Below the pieces are notes generated by a model, which did no database searches, was not told the origin of the DNA, and saw only the letters and a program-made list of their open reading frames with translations. A stretch of 64,000 nt of DNA, from contig OU862913.1 of NCBI GenBank assembly GCA_917880885.1, positions 22,143,286 to 22,207,285 of the forward strand, given 5' to 3'. Shown here piece by piece: positions 24,171-34,486 of the stretch. Source of the DNA: Limnephilus marmoratus. Its lineage: Eukaryota > Arthropoda > Insecta > Trichoptera > Limnephilidae. The translations under genes and the position numbers were made by a program. Positions within the stretch are counted from its first letter, which is position 1; every line of letters begins with the position of its first letter.

Positions 24171-24298
24171 CTGAATTTCCCTGACTGCGATGATTTTCCA
24201 CGGCTGGGCGGCCTTAGCGGAGTTCCTCACAGCGGCGAAGGCAGCTCCTCTGGCGACGGCGGCGCTGAACATTTGCAGAGACATCTTGCGACGGTTTT
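24171..24298 (-). CDS. First coding exon, putative mitochondrial protein
   Basis: The start codon is at 24284-24282. The 38 residues begin MSLQMFSAAVARGAAFAA, continue with R/K-rich, acid-free sequence to AQPWKIIAVREIQ, and end in phase 0 at CAG followed by GTTAGG. A TTTCAG acceptor precedes the exon at 24299, so a 5'-UTR exon probably lies upstream. Alanine/arginine-rich, acid-poor composition is typical of a mitochondrial targeting peptide, and the next exon starts TSSRR, a frequent setting for presequence cleavage. Local GC content is clearly above background. The protein is not identified. Confidence 0.65.
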
Positions 24299-24600
24299 CT
24301 GAAACAGTTTAGTTCGATAGTTTAGGAAAATGCGACATAGATGGCAGGACACACGTTTTAGGAAAAGAAAATATACACAACGGCAAATGAAAATTGCACC
24401 ATTTAGCATGTGGACTTACGCACACTTCAAGTACTCTTTTGCACAATAACGTACAGAGGAAATAAGAAAGTGTACTGAATACTGTAGAAATAAGATCCGT
24501 GAGGCCTAAGTGAAGTAAAACATACAAGATACAGCTGTGATAAAAATGAGGAAATCCGGAAAGAAAGCAAGGCTGATATGAGCATATCTATTTTATGTTA

Positions 24601-24956
24601 TAGTGATTCGCTACATTTGGCGCGATTTAGCAAGGGTACCCGGGTTTATAGGGTGAGGTTTGTATAGGTCTTGGCGGCGAATGCGTTTGGCCACCTACTG
24701 CGTGACCAGCCAGGTCGGGAGAGACTGGTTGAGGGAGACCTAACCTAAGCCGGACTCTCTTGAACCATCGTACTGTACTGGGAGGGATGGATTCATACGC
24801 CCGTCACTCCTGGACACTTTGACCCCAAATTCCTATCCACCCTTCATACCATTTTCCTTGCCAGAACTTCCTCTCCTAATTCCCCTAAAAAGATGATGTA
24901 GGCCCTGATGGATTTTTTCCTCAAAGCCTCCTGTTTGGGGATGATGTAAAAAATCA
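24601..24956 (+). mobile_element. Family A element, 5'-truncated
   Basis: It starts at GTGATTCGCTACATTTGG and retains all downstream blocks, ending with the degraded stem-loop and GATGATGTAAAAAAT. Inserted into the LINE-2w relic. Confidence 0.85.
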
Positions 24957-25195
24957 GAGTGTGCAATTCATACGCGGTAGAAGTGAAACCTTCAGAAAAC
25001 TACAGTAATCAAGAGTTGGGAGGCTACGAAGCACCGCACAAAGAGGAGACCGATAGGCATCGAAGCACCGCACAAAAAGGAGACCGATTAAACTAACTCA
25101 TTCTCTCGCAGGCTAAATCCTGTGCTTGTCTCTGTTTAGTGTCGCTATTTTTCGTTTCATCGAGTTTCAAATCACAACGGTGATAAAGAATGTTG
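24957..25195 (+). repeat. Dispersed repeat N
   Basis: Contains AGAGTGTGCAATTCATACGC, then CGAAGCACCGCACAAA twice in tandem, then CTCGCAGGCTAAATCCTG. Related copies lie at 26700-26885 (+), 46240-46322 (-) and about 49895-49945 (+). No ORF; class unknown. Confidence 0.6.
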
Positions 25196-25580
25196 CTACC
25201 TAGGTATGTCGTTTGGGCATTGAGTCTAGATAAAGGAAGAAAAGAGTATCAATAGAATATTATTGTTAGCTGTCTTGTTGTTAAATAGACTCACCTCGAA
25301 TAATGTTTAACATCAATTATCTTTTTACTTTCTTTTAAAAACGCTTTGAAATGTTAATTTTGCAATATTTTTCAAATGAAAAACATGAATTGAATTATGA
25401 CGTAGAAGTGAATGGTAGAATAAGTCGAGGTCGCCCCCTCGGAGAAGACACCATCAAATGTATCAACCATGTAAAGAGTCAGAATAACAGAACAGTATGT
25501 ATGAGATGATGTATGAATGTGAATGAAGCAAGGAGTGTTTGTCAGCGGGAAACGTCTGTGATGATTCATTAAATCATTAG

Positions 25581-26157
25581 CCAATTAGTTATGATATGTT
25601 TTTAGTGTAGGTTAGTGATGTTTACATTGACTAAACTGTAGAAATAAAATTGGGCCTAAATAAGACCCTTGCGGTAAACCTCTGGTAGCTGTAAATTTGT
25701 TGGAAAGGAACGAATAATTTTTTTGCTAGAAAGAACTCTACTAGATAGATAGGTAGCTTGCGAACCAGTCCAATAGTTTTCCATCAATACCGAGTTTACA
25801 TAGTAACTAGGAGAATTTTATGGCATACTTTGTCAAAGGCCTTAATAAAGTCCTGTACAATATTTGGAATCGACTTGAGTTCTGCTAGCTGCCTTCGATA
25901 TATAGTTTTTAAAACTGTGTACACATTACACGGAACATTAAAATATGATTTCGAAATTGGTGCAAATTATTCGTTGTATTTTTATGGAAAATTTATAAAT
26001 CACTCTTTCCGGTTTTCCGTATTATCAAATTCAATCAATATAATCACTAGGCAACGGATGCAACAATAATATATAACGATATTTTAATATACTAGCGAAA
26101 AATCATGGAGTCAGTTGCAATATTGAAAATGGCAATTAAATAATTTTTTATTGAATA
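25581..26157. other. Non-coding stretch
   Basis: The segment 25640-25920 contains GGTAAACCTCTGGTAGC and related sequence that could be an old LINE relic. It has no clear homology to the other copies here. Confidence 0.3.
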
Positions 26158-26340
26158 CGAAAATACTAACAAATCTAAACGAAGCATGAAAAAGAACAAT
26201 ACTCATCCAAATAAAAAGCTAACGGTTGCAGCTGGGAGGCGAACCTAGAATCTCTCCTTGTCCCAGTTGCGACCGTTAGCTTTTTATTTTTCTGTATCTT
26301 GTTCTTTTTTATATTTCGTTTAGATTTGTTAGTAGTATCT
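26158..26340. repeat. Inverted pair of family M SINE ends
   Basis: Two opposed copies of the same tail (TAGCTTTTTATTTTTC, TTCGTTTAGATTTGTTAGTA) meet around CAGCTGGGAGGCGAACC, which contains an inverted B-box-like motif. The whole is a palindrome of about 180 bp. A single copy is at 6.02-6.15 kb. Confidence 0.6.
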
Positions 26341-26455
26341 TATTTTTCAACGATATATTGAGCAAATTTGAGAACATTGAACAAGATTGCATTCAGGATT
26401 AACAAACGCACATCACAGACAACCGAATTAGTATGTTTGATAAAATGCATAATTT

Positions 26456-26670
26456 CCAGAGTTGAAGAATTAACGTCGCTTGAGATGGCTTTGGATGTGT
26501 TTGGTGACCAGATCTGAAAAGACAGATACTTTCCAATCTTCCACTTCCTCACATCTTTCCCTACCCACTACCTTAGCCTCACAATATACCCAATTGGGGA
26601 TATCATAGTCCCACTTGCTCCTGTCGGTTGGGAGCAGTTGGGACTCTGCTCGTCATGTATTTTTACACAA
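26456..26670 (+). repeat. Family B SINE, 5'-truncated
   Basis: Body blocks in order: GATGGCTTTGGATGTGTTTG, GTGACCAGATCTGAA, ATACCCAATTGGGGATATC and GGGAGCAGTTGGGACTC. The tRNA head is missing. Confidence 0.8.
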
Positions 26671-26699
26671 TAAAATATGTTAAAATCAAATCTTACCTA

Positions 26700-26885
26700 A
26701 AAAAATCAGAAAACTAAAGCAGTCAAGAGTGGGGAGACTACGAAGCACCGCACAAAGAGGAGACTGAATATTCTATCTCATTATCTTGCAGGCGAAATCC
26801 TATAGATGTGTGTGTTTGTATCTTTTCAGTGTCGCAAATTTTCAGAAAAGTTTTTAAACACAGCGGTACTAAAGAAGTTTTCACT
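26700..26885 (+). repeat. Dispersed repeat N
   Basis: CAAGAGTGGGGAGACTACG, GAAGCACCGCACAAAGAGG and CTTGCAGGCGAAATCC match the 24.96-kb copy. A single GAAGCACCGC unit is present. Confidence 0.6.
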
Positions 26886-27084
26886 TAAAAGTAGAAACGT
26901 TTACTTTGAAACAGCGAAATCACATAAACGTTTAAAAGTGATGACATAAAATTTGAAAAGATCTGAAAATTCCTATGAACTATTTTTCGCATGGAAAACC
27001 ATTTCAATTAAGAGTTATATATGAAGAAAATTATTTATCCCTTTGTTATGTACCCCTAAGATCAAGATGATAGAAGTGCTTGTA

Positions 27085-27399
27085 TACGGTGTCCAGAAAT
27101 CCGTAGTACAAGCGGCATAATTTTTTTTTTATTTGATCTTTAATTTTCAAGTAAATCAAGTCCGAAATTGAAATTTTTTTAGGTCAAATTTATATAAAAT
27201 GGTCGATATGGGGTACAAATCAACTGTTTAATGTCTTTGTCGGAGTATAATCCGTACTCCAAATGTGTTTTTTACCCTTTAGTTGACGAAAAAAACACGT
27301 AATCCAAATGTTCAGATCGAAAAATTAAGTTTTTTAGGTTCTTTATGTGATGCAGATTAACGAGTTTTCTGCTTGTACTACGTGTTTCCGGACACCGTG
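27085..27399. mobile_element. Tc1/mariner-like MITE
   Basis: TIRs of about 30 bp start TACGGTGTCCAGAAATCCG and end with the inverse of CACGGTGTCCGGAAACACG, both continuing into GTAGTACAAGC. TA flanks each side. 315 bp, no transposase frame. The TA target and ACGGTGTCC termini suggest Tc1/mariner. Confidence 0.7.
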
Positions 27400-27439
27400 T
27401 ATAAAAGATATTGTTTATTTAAACTACGATAAAATCCAT

Positions 27440-27710
27440 GACAGAGCAATAAACTTCTCGGCTCCGAAACCAAATGTTACGAGTTCGAATCCGGAGTGGG
27501 CAAATAAAATTATTTTTCAGTAATTAATTTATAAATTAATAAAACAATACGAATAATGCAATTTACACGGCGTTCGAGAGAGGTAAATACTCTCAGAATC
27601 GCCCTGGTAAAAAAACCAACATTCAGTACCGAAAAGCTTGAAAAAGATACATTTGATGATCAGGCCTGAATAGCAGGGTGGTGACCAATGTCTATCTACA
27701 CTTCTTTTAG
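27440..27710 (+). repeat. Diverged tRNA-headed SINE (family B variant)
   Basis: A B-box (GAGTTCGAATCCGG near 27471) is followed by GGAGTGGGCAAATAAAATT and, after a gap, GGTAAATACTCTCAGAATCG. This is the family B order, but the A-box region is poorly conserved and the end is worn. Confidence 0.6.
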
Positions 27711-27901
27711 ATGAGCAACAGATCTGGTCACTAGTCTCTAAACATACCTAAAACTGTTTTAAACAACAATGTTGTGAACGTCAATGGGTGCAGTATATTA
27801 AAAAATATATATTTACCTAAAACACCGTACATTTTAGAATGAAAATTATCTACACTAGATTGAAATATAACCCATAATCTAACAATACAATTTGAGAAGC
27901 G

Positions 27902-28300
27902 TGTGTGGGTACCGCCGCCCCGGGAACCATAAAGAGATCACCAACATCCCTGCCATAGGTCACCCAATGTGGTTAGCTGCGTTTGGTGACTTAGCAGGGG
28001 TGCTCCGGTTAACGAAGTGATGTTTGTCTAGGTCTTGGCGGCGGATGTCTTTCCCCACCTACTGCGTGGCAGACCGGATGGGGAGAGACTGAGTGAGGGA
28101 GACCTTTTGACTTCCCCAGCCGGACTCTCTCGACCCATCGCCATGCACCGCAGCGGGAAGGATTGACACATTGATCCCAGATTCCTACTCACCCCTCATA
28201 CTATTTTCCTTCCCAGAACTTCCTCGCCTTCCTTTCTATAAAACGATCCTCCACACAGCATCCCACGACATAGGCCCAGAAGGAAATTTTTCCTCAGGCC
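27902..28300 (+). mobile_element. Family A element
   Basis: Nearly complete from GTGGGTACCGCCGCCCCGGG through GCGTGGCAGACCGGATGG to the CACACAGCATCC block and the CCTCAGGCCTCC stem-loop remnant. Its end abuts a Penelope-like palindrome. Confidence 0.85.
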
Positions 28301-28304
28301 TCCC

Positions 28305-28472
28305 GAAAGATTTTCACGGCCAAAAGAACGAATATTATCGTGACTTATTTTTGGTTTATTATGCCGTGTTGCGCTACCTCCTTATTTACCCAACATTTCT
28401 AAAGAAGTTGACTAAAGAAGAAGGCAGCGCAACACGGCATTATAACCCAAAAATAAATCACGATAATGTACA
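28305..28472 (-). mobile_element. Penelope-like palindrome, core deleted
   Basis: The minus-oriented tail GATTTTCACGGCCAAAAG and the arms (TGCCGTGTTGCGCTACC and inverse) are present. The centre is reduced to about 20 bp, so the hammerhead-like segment is gone. No TSD recognised. Confidence 0.7.
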
Positions 28473-28968
28473 TCTTCTAATATATAAAATTCTCGTGTCA
28501 CGGTGTTTGTTACCATACTCCTCCGAAACGGCTGGACCAATTTTGATGAAATTTTGTGTGCTTATCTGGTAGGTCTGAGAATCAACCAACATCTATTTTT
28601 CATACCCCTAAAAGTAAAGGGTGTTCCACTCCGAAGAAAATTATTTTCCCCATACATTTTGTATGGAACGAATTCTCCTATTTTGAAAGAACTGCAGCAA
28701 TATTGTAAGGGGTATAATATTGAACTGTGAACCGGGGGAAGGGGAAGGGGGGAAAGGAACTCAGGAAGGGGGGTCAGCGGGACGAGGGAAGGGGAGAAGT
28801 GGAGTGGGGAGAGGGAGAGGGAACGCGAGAGTGGAAAGGATGCGCAGGGAGAAACAATTTAGATCAAGGTATGGTATACGCAGGGAGAAACAATTTAGAT
28901 CAATTCAGCTAATAAGTTGACAACAGTTTTTGATTCTGAGGCGGTACGAAGTTCGCCGGATCAGCTAG
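28473..28968 (+). mobile_element. Complete non-autonomous Helitron, G-rich
   Basis: After an A it starts TCTTCTAATATATAAAATTC, then TCGTGTCACGG and GGCTGGACCAATTTTGATG. It ends with the hairpin GGCGGTACGAAGTTCGCC and GGATCAGCTAG before a T. 496 bp. The interior includes a purine-rich, G-run tract (28728-28860) and a duplicated GCAGGGAGAAACAATTTAG. No Rep/helicase. Confidence 0.85.
28728..28860 (+). repeat. G-run tract with quadruplex potential
   Basis: Many runs of three to six G separated by one to four bases inside the Helitron. Equivalent tracts occur in the Helitrons at 32898-33379 (C-rich strand shown) and 55876-56348. Confidence 0.7.
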
Positions 28969-29559
28969 TAAATGTATAAAAAACTACAAATATACCACAA
29001 AATATTTGTCCAGACAAAATTCACAGAAAAAAAACGTTTTCATTTACTTTTAACACTTAGCAAAAATCGTAAGTAAATTCGACATAATATTTATCAAAAC
29101 AATTATCACATAAGAATTATATGAATGAAATAATGAAGATTTTTGACAAAAAAATCGATATAAATTAGTATTGGAAACATTAAAAATCTATTTACAGTAT
29201 TTTGTGATAGTCGAAATGTAATTTTTTAAAGGTTAACTTTATGACGTTTGAATATAGAATGCTCCTTACCAAAGTTGTCAGAATATTCGTGTTTTTTATC
29301 TTAATTTAAATGTATTATATTTTTTTATTTTTTAACCTTGGTAGTTTGGCTGCAGTCAATGAAAATTATGCTAGTCAAATTATTGTTTTATGTCAGAGTC
29401 TTTTAAAATTCGAAATTTTATTTAATTTTAATTATTAAAGTAATGATTGGTACTTGATTATTAAAAAGTATTTAAATTAATAAAAATCAACGAAAAACTC
29501 ATGGAATAATTTGTTGTTGTTTTATTTTACTATCGTACGAATAGCGAAGACCCGGAAAA
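28969..29559. other. Non-coding AT-rich stretch
   Basis: No gene or repeat edge seen. Confidence 0.4.
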
Positions 29560-30270
29560 TAATTCCCATATCAGGACCTATATCATCTTTGAAGATGCTG
29601 TGTGGGCGGTCTTTTTATGCACAGTGGGGAGGAATCTGGTGTCAGTGTGTCCAGGAGTGACGTACGTTTGAATCTATCCCTCCCACTGCGGTGCACGGCG
29701 ATGTTCTGAGAGTCCTGCTGAAGTAGTGTCTCTCGTTCCGTTCCGCCACGCAGTAGGTGGGCAAAGGCATCCGCCGCCAAGACCTAGACAAACATCACCC
29801 CATGAACGCGGGCACCCCTGTTAAGTCACCAAACGTAGCGAACGACTTAGGGAGACCTATAAGGCTCTTGACTAGCGATACGAAGGTCGCGGGTTCAAAT
29901 CCCCGCGAGCGCAAGTAAATTCTATTTGATTGATTTGTGTTTTTTCATAATTTAATAACTAAAAATAATATAAGGTATGTTTCGGCACCAGAAAATACTC
30001 TCAATATCGCCCTGGTTGTGTGACCACAATTCAGAATTAAAACGATGCTAGAAATGGCTTTAGCTGTGTTTTGTGACTAGATCTGAATACCCAGGAACTT
30101 TGCCACTTTCCTCTTACCGATCTCCTTCCACTCCCCACTACCTTCAGCCTCCCAACATACCCGAATCGGGGATGCCGTAGACTCACTAGCTACAGGTGGT
30201 TGGGGGTATGTTGGGACTCTTGTGCGGTATTCTCATAAAAAATGGTTCCCGGGGCAGCGGTACCCTCTAA
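29560..30270 (-). mobile_element. Family A element, split by a family B SINE
   Basis: 29560-29861 is family A in minus orientation, from GACCTATATCATCTTTG to GTAGCGAACGACTTAG. A last 5' piece (GGTTCCCGGGGCAGCGGTACC) lies at about 30243-30263. The SINE at 29862-30240 is between, with about 25 bp of family A lost at the junction. Confidence 0.8.
29862..30240 (+). repeat. Family B SINE lacking its first bases
   Basis: It starts at TAAGGCTCTTGACTAGCG, so the A box is lost. It keeps the B box (GGGTTCAAATCCCC), body and tail (TGTGCGGTATTCTCATAAAAAA). Confidence 0.85.
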
Positions 30271-30563
30271 AATTGTATTGTTTCAAGTGACAAAAAGAAT
30301 GATTTATGAGAACCCCCCCCATCCAAAGATCCCGTATTGCAAAACTGAATCGGCTAATTAATTTAGACATTTTAATAGCCTAGCTCAGTTCAGCCTCTGG
30401 TATGGTCAACAAGTTTGTTTTTTTTGGAAAAAAACTTGAACGACAGAACAACGCACTCTTAATTGGCTAGCTGTGTTCACCGAACAGATAATCTCTAGAT
30501 GTGTGTCTAAACCATTTTTAAAGAAAACTAGACGTCGCAAATTAACAGGTCTATCTACTATTC

Positions 30564-30943
30564 TTTGGGAGGTGGAAATGGATACCGCCGCCCCGGGAAT
30601 CATTTATTGGATAACCAACACTTCTACCATAGGTCTCACCAAGTGATTCGCTACGTTTGGCGACTTAATAAGGGTGCCCGAGTTAACGGGGTGAAGTTCG
30701 TCCGGATCTTGGCGGCCGATGCGTTTATCACCCTGCCGTATATTGGGCAGGATCGAGAGAGACTGATTGAGGGAGAATCGCATTGGGAGGGATGGATTCA
30801 TGTCATGGACATGTTGACCCCCAGGCCCACCCACCCGTTATTCATTTTTTCTTTCCAGAACTTCCTCTCTTCCTTCCCTAAAAAGAACCTTCACACAGCA
30901 TCCCCACAGACGAAATAGGCCCTAAGGGAATTATTTCTTCAGA
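30564..30943 (+). mobile_element. Family A element with complete 5' end
   Basis: It starts TTTGGGAGGTGGAAATGG and runs through all main blocks to ACACAGCATCCCCACAG. The stem-loop is only partly left. Confidence 0.85.
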
Positions 30944-31339
30944 GGAATATAAACGCTAGAAATATTTCGATTCTCATGCCTGCAAAATTTTAAATCGAGG
31001 ATCTTATTTGCACGAGGCAAGTAAGCGAAAAAGTGTTTTTTTTTTATTTATTTTGTGCATTATTTTATAAGAACGAAAAAAGTTAGAACACGGAAAACCT
31101 CAAAAATAGTCTTAGCCATAGGGGTAGTTTTTAAAAATTGTTTTTTGTATTACTTCATACTTAAAAAAACATTCTTTTTCGTGGTTTACGCTTATATTTT
31201 TTGTTATGCAAATAATAATTTTATTGTAATTCCAATACATAGAAAAGCTAGTAAAAGCTTCAATTTATCCGTAGCATATTTTTTGATAAAAAAATGAAAT
31301 AATATAACTTTGTATAAACCACTTATTTGATGCGCAAAT

Positions 31340-31373
31340 CCGACCGGTTTCGGAACAAACGTTCCTTCGTCAG
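31340..31373 (-). ncRNA. Hammerhead-ribozyme-like core, well conserved
   Basis: On the minus strand: CTGACGA (31373-31367), A, a perfect 5-bp stem II GGAAC/GTTCC closed by GTTT, then GAAAC (31351-31347) and CGGTC. It satisfies the CUGANGA...GAAA core. ACCGGT provides a minimal self-complementary stem III, and cleavage would be expected after GUC. TCC before and GGA after can start stem I, with GC pairs beyond a short internal loop. Small hammerheads like this are known in Penelope-like elements. No surrounding element boundary was identified. Confidence 0.6.
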
Positions 31374-31399
31374 GGAAAGCTTATACAATTTGACAGTTT

Positions 31400-32008
31400 C
31401 GAACAATGTTTTATTATGGTAGGGGTGGAGCTGTTGCTAGATAATAATGTAGATTGGGTAGGTAGGTATTAGTGTAGAGTGGGTGGGTAGGGATTTTTCT
31501 ATAATGGATAACCACAAAGTAATAGCTACATTCAAAAATATATATTTTTTGATGTTCATACTGTAAACCGATTCGTCATAAAGATTAATCTAAATAGGAT
31601 TTCATGTATAACTTCATCTTCAGCGGAGGTAATGTAAAAAAAGGCTAGGGGTCGGCAGTTTGTCAAGTAAGAAGAGCCAATAACTGTTAACTTTTACCGG
31701 TAATTCGGTGTACACGATTGCGATTTTGTGCTAGAAAGCGTAAATTGACTATACACCGCCTATGTGTGTCCTTTACATTCACCCTTCACTTATTAACATC
31801 AGATCAGTTGCATTCGATCTTCACTTTTCAAGCATTAAATCAAAACCCCAATAGAGAGTCCGAGGTCTAATAACAAGAAGTTCTAATATCTAGATATATG
31901 TTTCTATAGCATTCGCAATATTTTATTCACGTGTTCGTCCCTTGAGTGGCAGCAGTCCAAGAAGTTCTTTTTTGGGACCTCGTATCGACATATATATCAC
32001 TCAATTTG
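31400..32008. other. Non-coding stretch with dispersed repeat R
   Basis: The 31755-31810 segment (ATGTGTGTCCTTTACATTC, CACCCTTCACTTATTAA) recurs at about 63530-63585. Otherwise nothing recognisable. Confidence 0.5.
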
Positions 32009-32393
32009 TCATCTTTGGGAATGCTGTGTGGAGGGTATTTTTAGGGAAAAGATGGAGAGGAAGTTATGGGAAGGAGAAAGGTGTGTGTAGGAATCTGGCG
32101 TTTATTGTGTCCAGGAGTGACGGACCAATGTATCCATTCCTCCCACTGCGGTGCGAGGCTATGGGTCGAGAGATTCCTGCTGGAAAACCAGTCTCTCCCG
32201 ATCCGGCCTGTCACGCAGTAGGTGGGCAAATGCATCCGGCACCAAGACCTAGACAAACCTCACCCCCATGAACCCGGGCAACCCTGCTTTGTCACCAAAC
32301 ATAGCAAACCACTTGGGGTGACCTACGGCAGGGGCGTTGGTTATTCAGTAAATGGTTCTCGGTGCGGCGGTACCCATACTCGCCTCCCAAATT
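32009..32393 (-). mobile_element. Family A element
   Basis: Minus orientation, from GTCATCTTTGGGAATGC to the 5' end GTACCCATACTCGCCTCCCAAA. It lacks the stem-loop and poly(A). Confidence 0.85.
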
Positions 32394-32897
32394 GATGCTT
32401 TCAATAGAGCCGCAAACGTATTTACAAAGAGCCGCTCCTACCGATCCCTGTACTAGGCCATTGAAAATGGTATTCAGTCCAAGAAAAAAATCAGCAGGAG
32501 TAAGGTAAAAGTGAGCTTACTTTGACCCACGGACTGGCCCATAGCACCATTCTGTTGGTTTTCTCACCAGTGAACAGGCGCCACAAACATCGATCGCGTT
32601 TTGTCTATACGAATTCGAGAGTGGCTCTAATTAATGACTCGATTAACAATAAAGGGCGACTTTTTATACGCCGCGCCGCTGCGTGTGGTTAGTCCCTAAG
32701 AAAGTACAAGAAATATTTAATTGATTTGTTATTTTGTCTTGAGGCACTTTCGTAATATTGTGACGTTACATGACATACTTAGTGCGTTTATTATTACTAC
32801 TGTGTTTCTAGCGCCGACCCGCGAAAAATCACGGAATATTTTAGTTGTAGGATTTATGAAGCTGAAAAAATTTAAAAATACATTTATTTATTTAATA
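32394..32897. other. Non-coding stretch
   Basis: A worn Helitron hairpin (GCGAAAAATCACGG near 32820) is the only recognisable item. The following TAGTTGTAGGATTT also recurs near 54450. Confidence 0.4.
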
Positions 32898-33379
32898 CTA
32901 GCTGGTTCCCGGCATGCGTTGCTATGCCATTTAATAAAGAAATTGTTTCTCCCTGCGTGTCCTTTCCCATTCGTCCCGTTCCCCTTCTGTTTCCCCTTCT
33001 TTTCCTGCGTCCTCTTCACCTCTTGCGTTCCCACTCCGTCACCTCCACCTTCCCTCTCCCCACTCCACTCCCCCCCTTCCCCCGTCCGGCGAACCCCCCT
33101 CCCGAGTTCCCCTCTCCCCTCCCAGGCCCCCTCCCCCCTCTCAGGTTCCCCTTACTTCCTCCCTCCCTCTTTCCACACATTCAGTTTTAAAACCTCGCGT
33201 GCCACCAATAGCAATTTTTTTATACAAATTTCATAATGCCAGAGCTCATCGGAAGTTTTATAAAAACCTTGTCCTGACAATAACGAACACACAAAAAAAG
33301 AATTATCCAATTTGGTGCAGTCGTTCGAAAGTTATGCGCTTAGCAACTCATTCAGTGATTAATTTTATATTATAGAAGA
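32898..33379 (-). mobile_element. Complete non-autonomous Helitron, C/G-tract type
   Basis: On the minus strand it starts TCTTCTATAATATAAAATTA after an A and ends with hairpin GGCATAGCAACGCATGCC and GGGAACCAGCTAG before a T. 482 bp. The central tract is extremely C-rich on the plus strand (32955-33175), producing spurious proline-rich frames. Close relatives are at 55876-56348 and 34331-34486. Confidence 0.85.
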
Positions 33380-33520
33380 TTTAATGTTAGTAAACTTGAA
33401 AAATTACGACACCTATTCAGTCACCAGAGACCAAAATTTCAATTACATTTTTTACTCCAATTAATGTCAGGTTGTGCGCACACCCGCGAAGCTTTCTATT
33501 ATATAATAGTGAGCTCTGGC

Positions 33521-34330
33521 GTTATTTTTTTTTATTTTTTTTTTTTTTTACATTAACTCCACACAGGAGGCCCTGAGGAAAATAATTTCCCTCAGGGCCT
33601 ATGTCATCTGGGATGCTGTGTGGAGGGTCTTTTTGAGGAGAGGAAGGAATGAACATTGGTCTTGAAGAGACCCATGTTGTAGGAAGGAGGAAACACAGAG
33701 GCCGGCAAATCATTCCACAGCCGAGCTGTTGAACACAAGAACGAGTCGAAGAAACGACCCGTTCTCATGTGACAAATGTCAACCGTGTACAAATGTTGGG
33801 CACGCGTTTGGCGTGTTTCCCGACTATGCACCGGTGCCGAAGGGATCAATGATGCTAGTTCCTCGGAGCATCTTCCATTGTAATACCGGTAGAACAAGGA
33901 TAGCATTCCCACCCGACGCCTGTGCTCTAAAGATTGCAATCCGTCTGTTAAGATGGGAGAATCTATCAAACGGACCGCCCGTTTCTGCACAGAGTCGAGG
34001 GTATTTTTCAGGTATTTTGGAGCTCCAGACCAGAGATGGCTGCCAAATTCAACCGTGGGGCGTACTTGTGATTTGTACAAGGTTAGCAGTTGTGTACTAT
34101 TAAAGTATCTGCGGGCCCTGTACAGTACGCCCAGTTTTTGGGAGGCTAGCTTTACTCTGGCTTCAATGGAGCCCCCATACCTGAGCTGGTCACTTAGGGT
34201 TACACCAAGCATATCAATGGAGGGCCTGTTCGGAAGATTGCTTCCGTTGAAAGAGACTAGATTTTCATTTCGATCCCTTTTGGACGTAATCAGACAAGAT
34301 TGGGTCTTTGAAACATTAAATTCAACGAGA
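33521..34330 (-). mobile_element. LINE-1w, RT C-terminal part with complete 3' end
   Basis: The minus frame is open from about 34321 to 33604. It reads LGVTLSDQLRYGGS, LLTLYKSQVRPTVEFGSHLW, SGAPKYLKNTLDSVQKRAVR, CSEELASLIP, ARLWNDLPASVFPPSYN and ends SSKRPSTQHPR. This is the C-terminal region of Jockey/CR1-type LINE ORF2, downstream of the RT palm. The 3' UTR is about 50 bp: CCCTCCACACAGCATCCC overlaps the stop, then the stem-loop AGGCCCTGAGG/CCTCAGGGCCT, GAGTTAATGT and a long poly(A). That tail is shared with family A. 5'-truncated. Confidence 0.9.
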
Positions 34331-34486
34331 TTATTTTTATGAATTTGTATGAAAAATTACAATAGGTGGCGCGCGAGTTGTTTGAAAAAAGTGTATAGAT
34401 TTCATGTGGTTTAGCTGTAGGGAGGTAAGGCGAGAAGGGGAGGGGAGTTATTGAGAGGAACGAAGGAGTGGGAGGGGAAAGGTGGG
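34331..34486 (+). mobile_element. Helitron fragment between two opposed LINEs
   Basis: TTGTATGAAAAATTACAATAG, GTGGCGCGCGAG and the G-rich AGGCGAGAAGGGGAGGGG tract match the interior of the Helitron at 55876-56348. Both ends are missing. Confidence 0.7.

Larger units (their letters stand above)
24405..25580 (+). mobile_element. LINE-2w C-terminal relic, interrupted
   Basis: The first piece (about 24405-24598) reads AWTY, then QRK-ES and LNTVEIRSVRP with stops. The second (about 25385-25580) reads NGRISRGRP, then HVKSQNNRTVCMR and CMNVNEARSVCQ. Both align in order to the LINE at 51846-52472. A family A copy and a repeat N copy lie between, inserted after the KADMSI-like segment. Confidence 0.75.

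Noticed and set aside
32721..33236. 171-codon plus-strand frame and an overlapping 88-codon frame
   Set aside because: They are Pro/Ser-rich products of the C-rich tract in a minus-strand Helitron; sister Helitrons do not conserve the reading frame.
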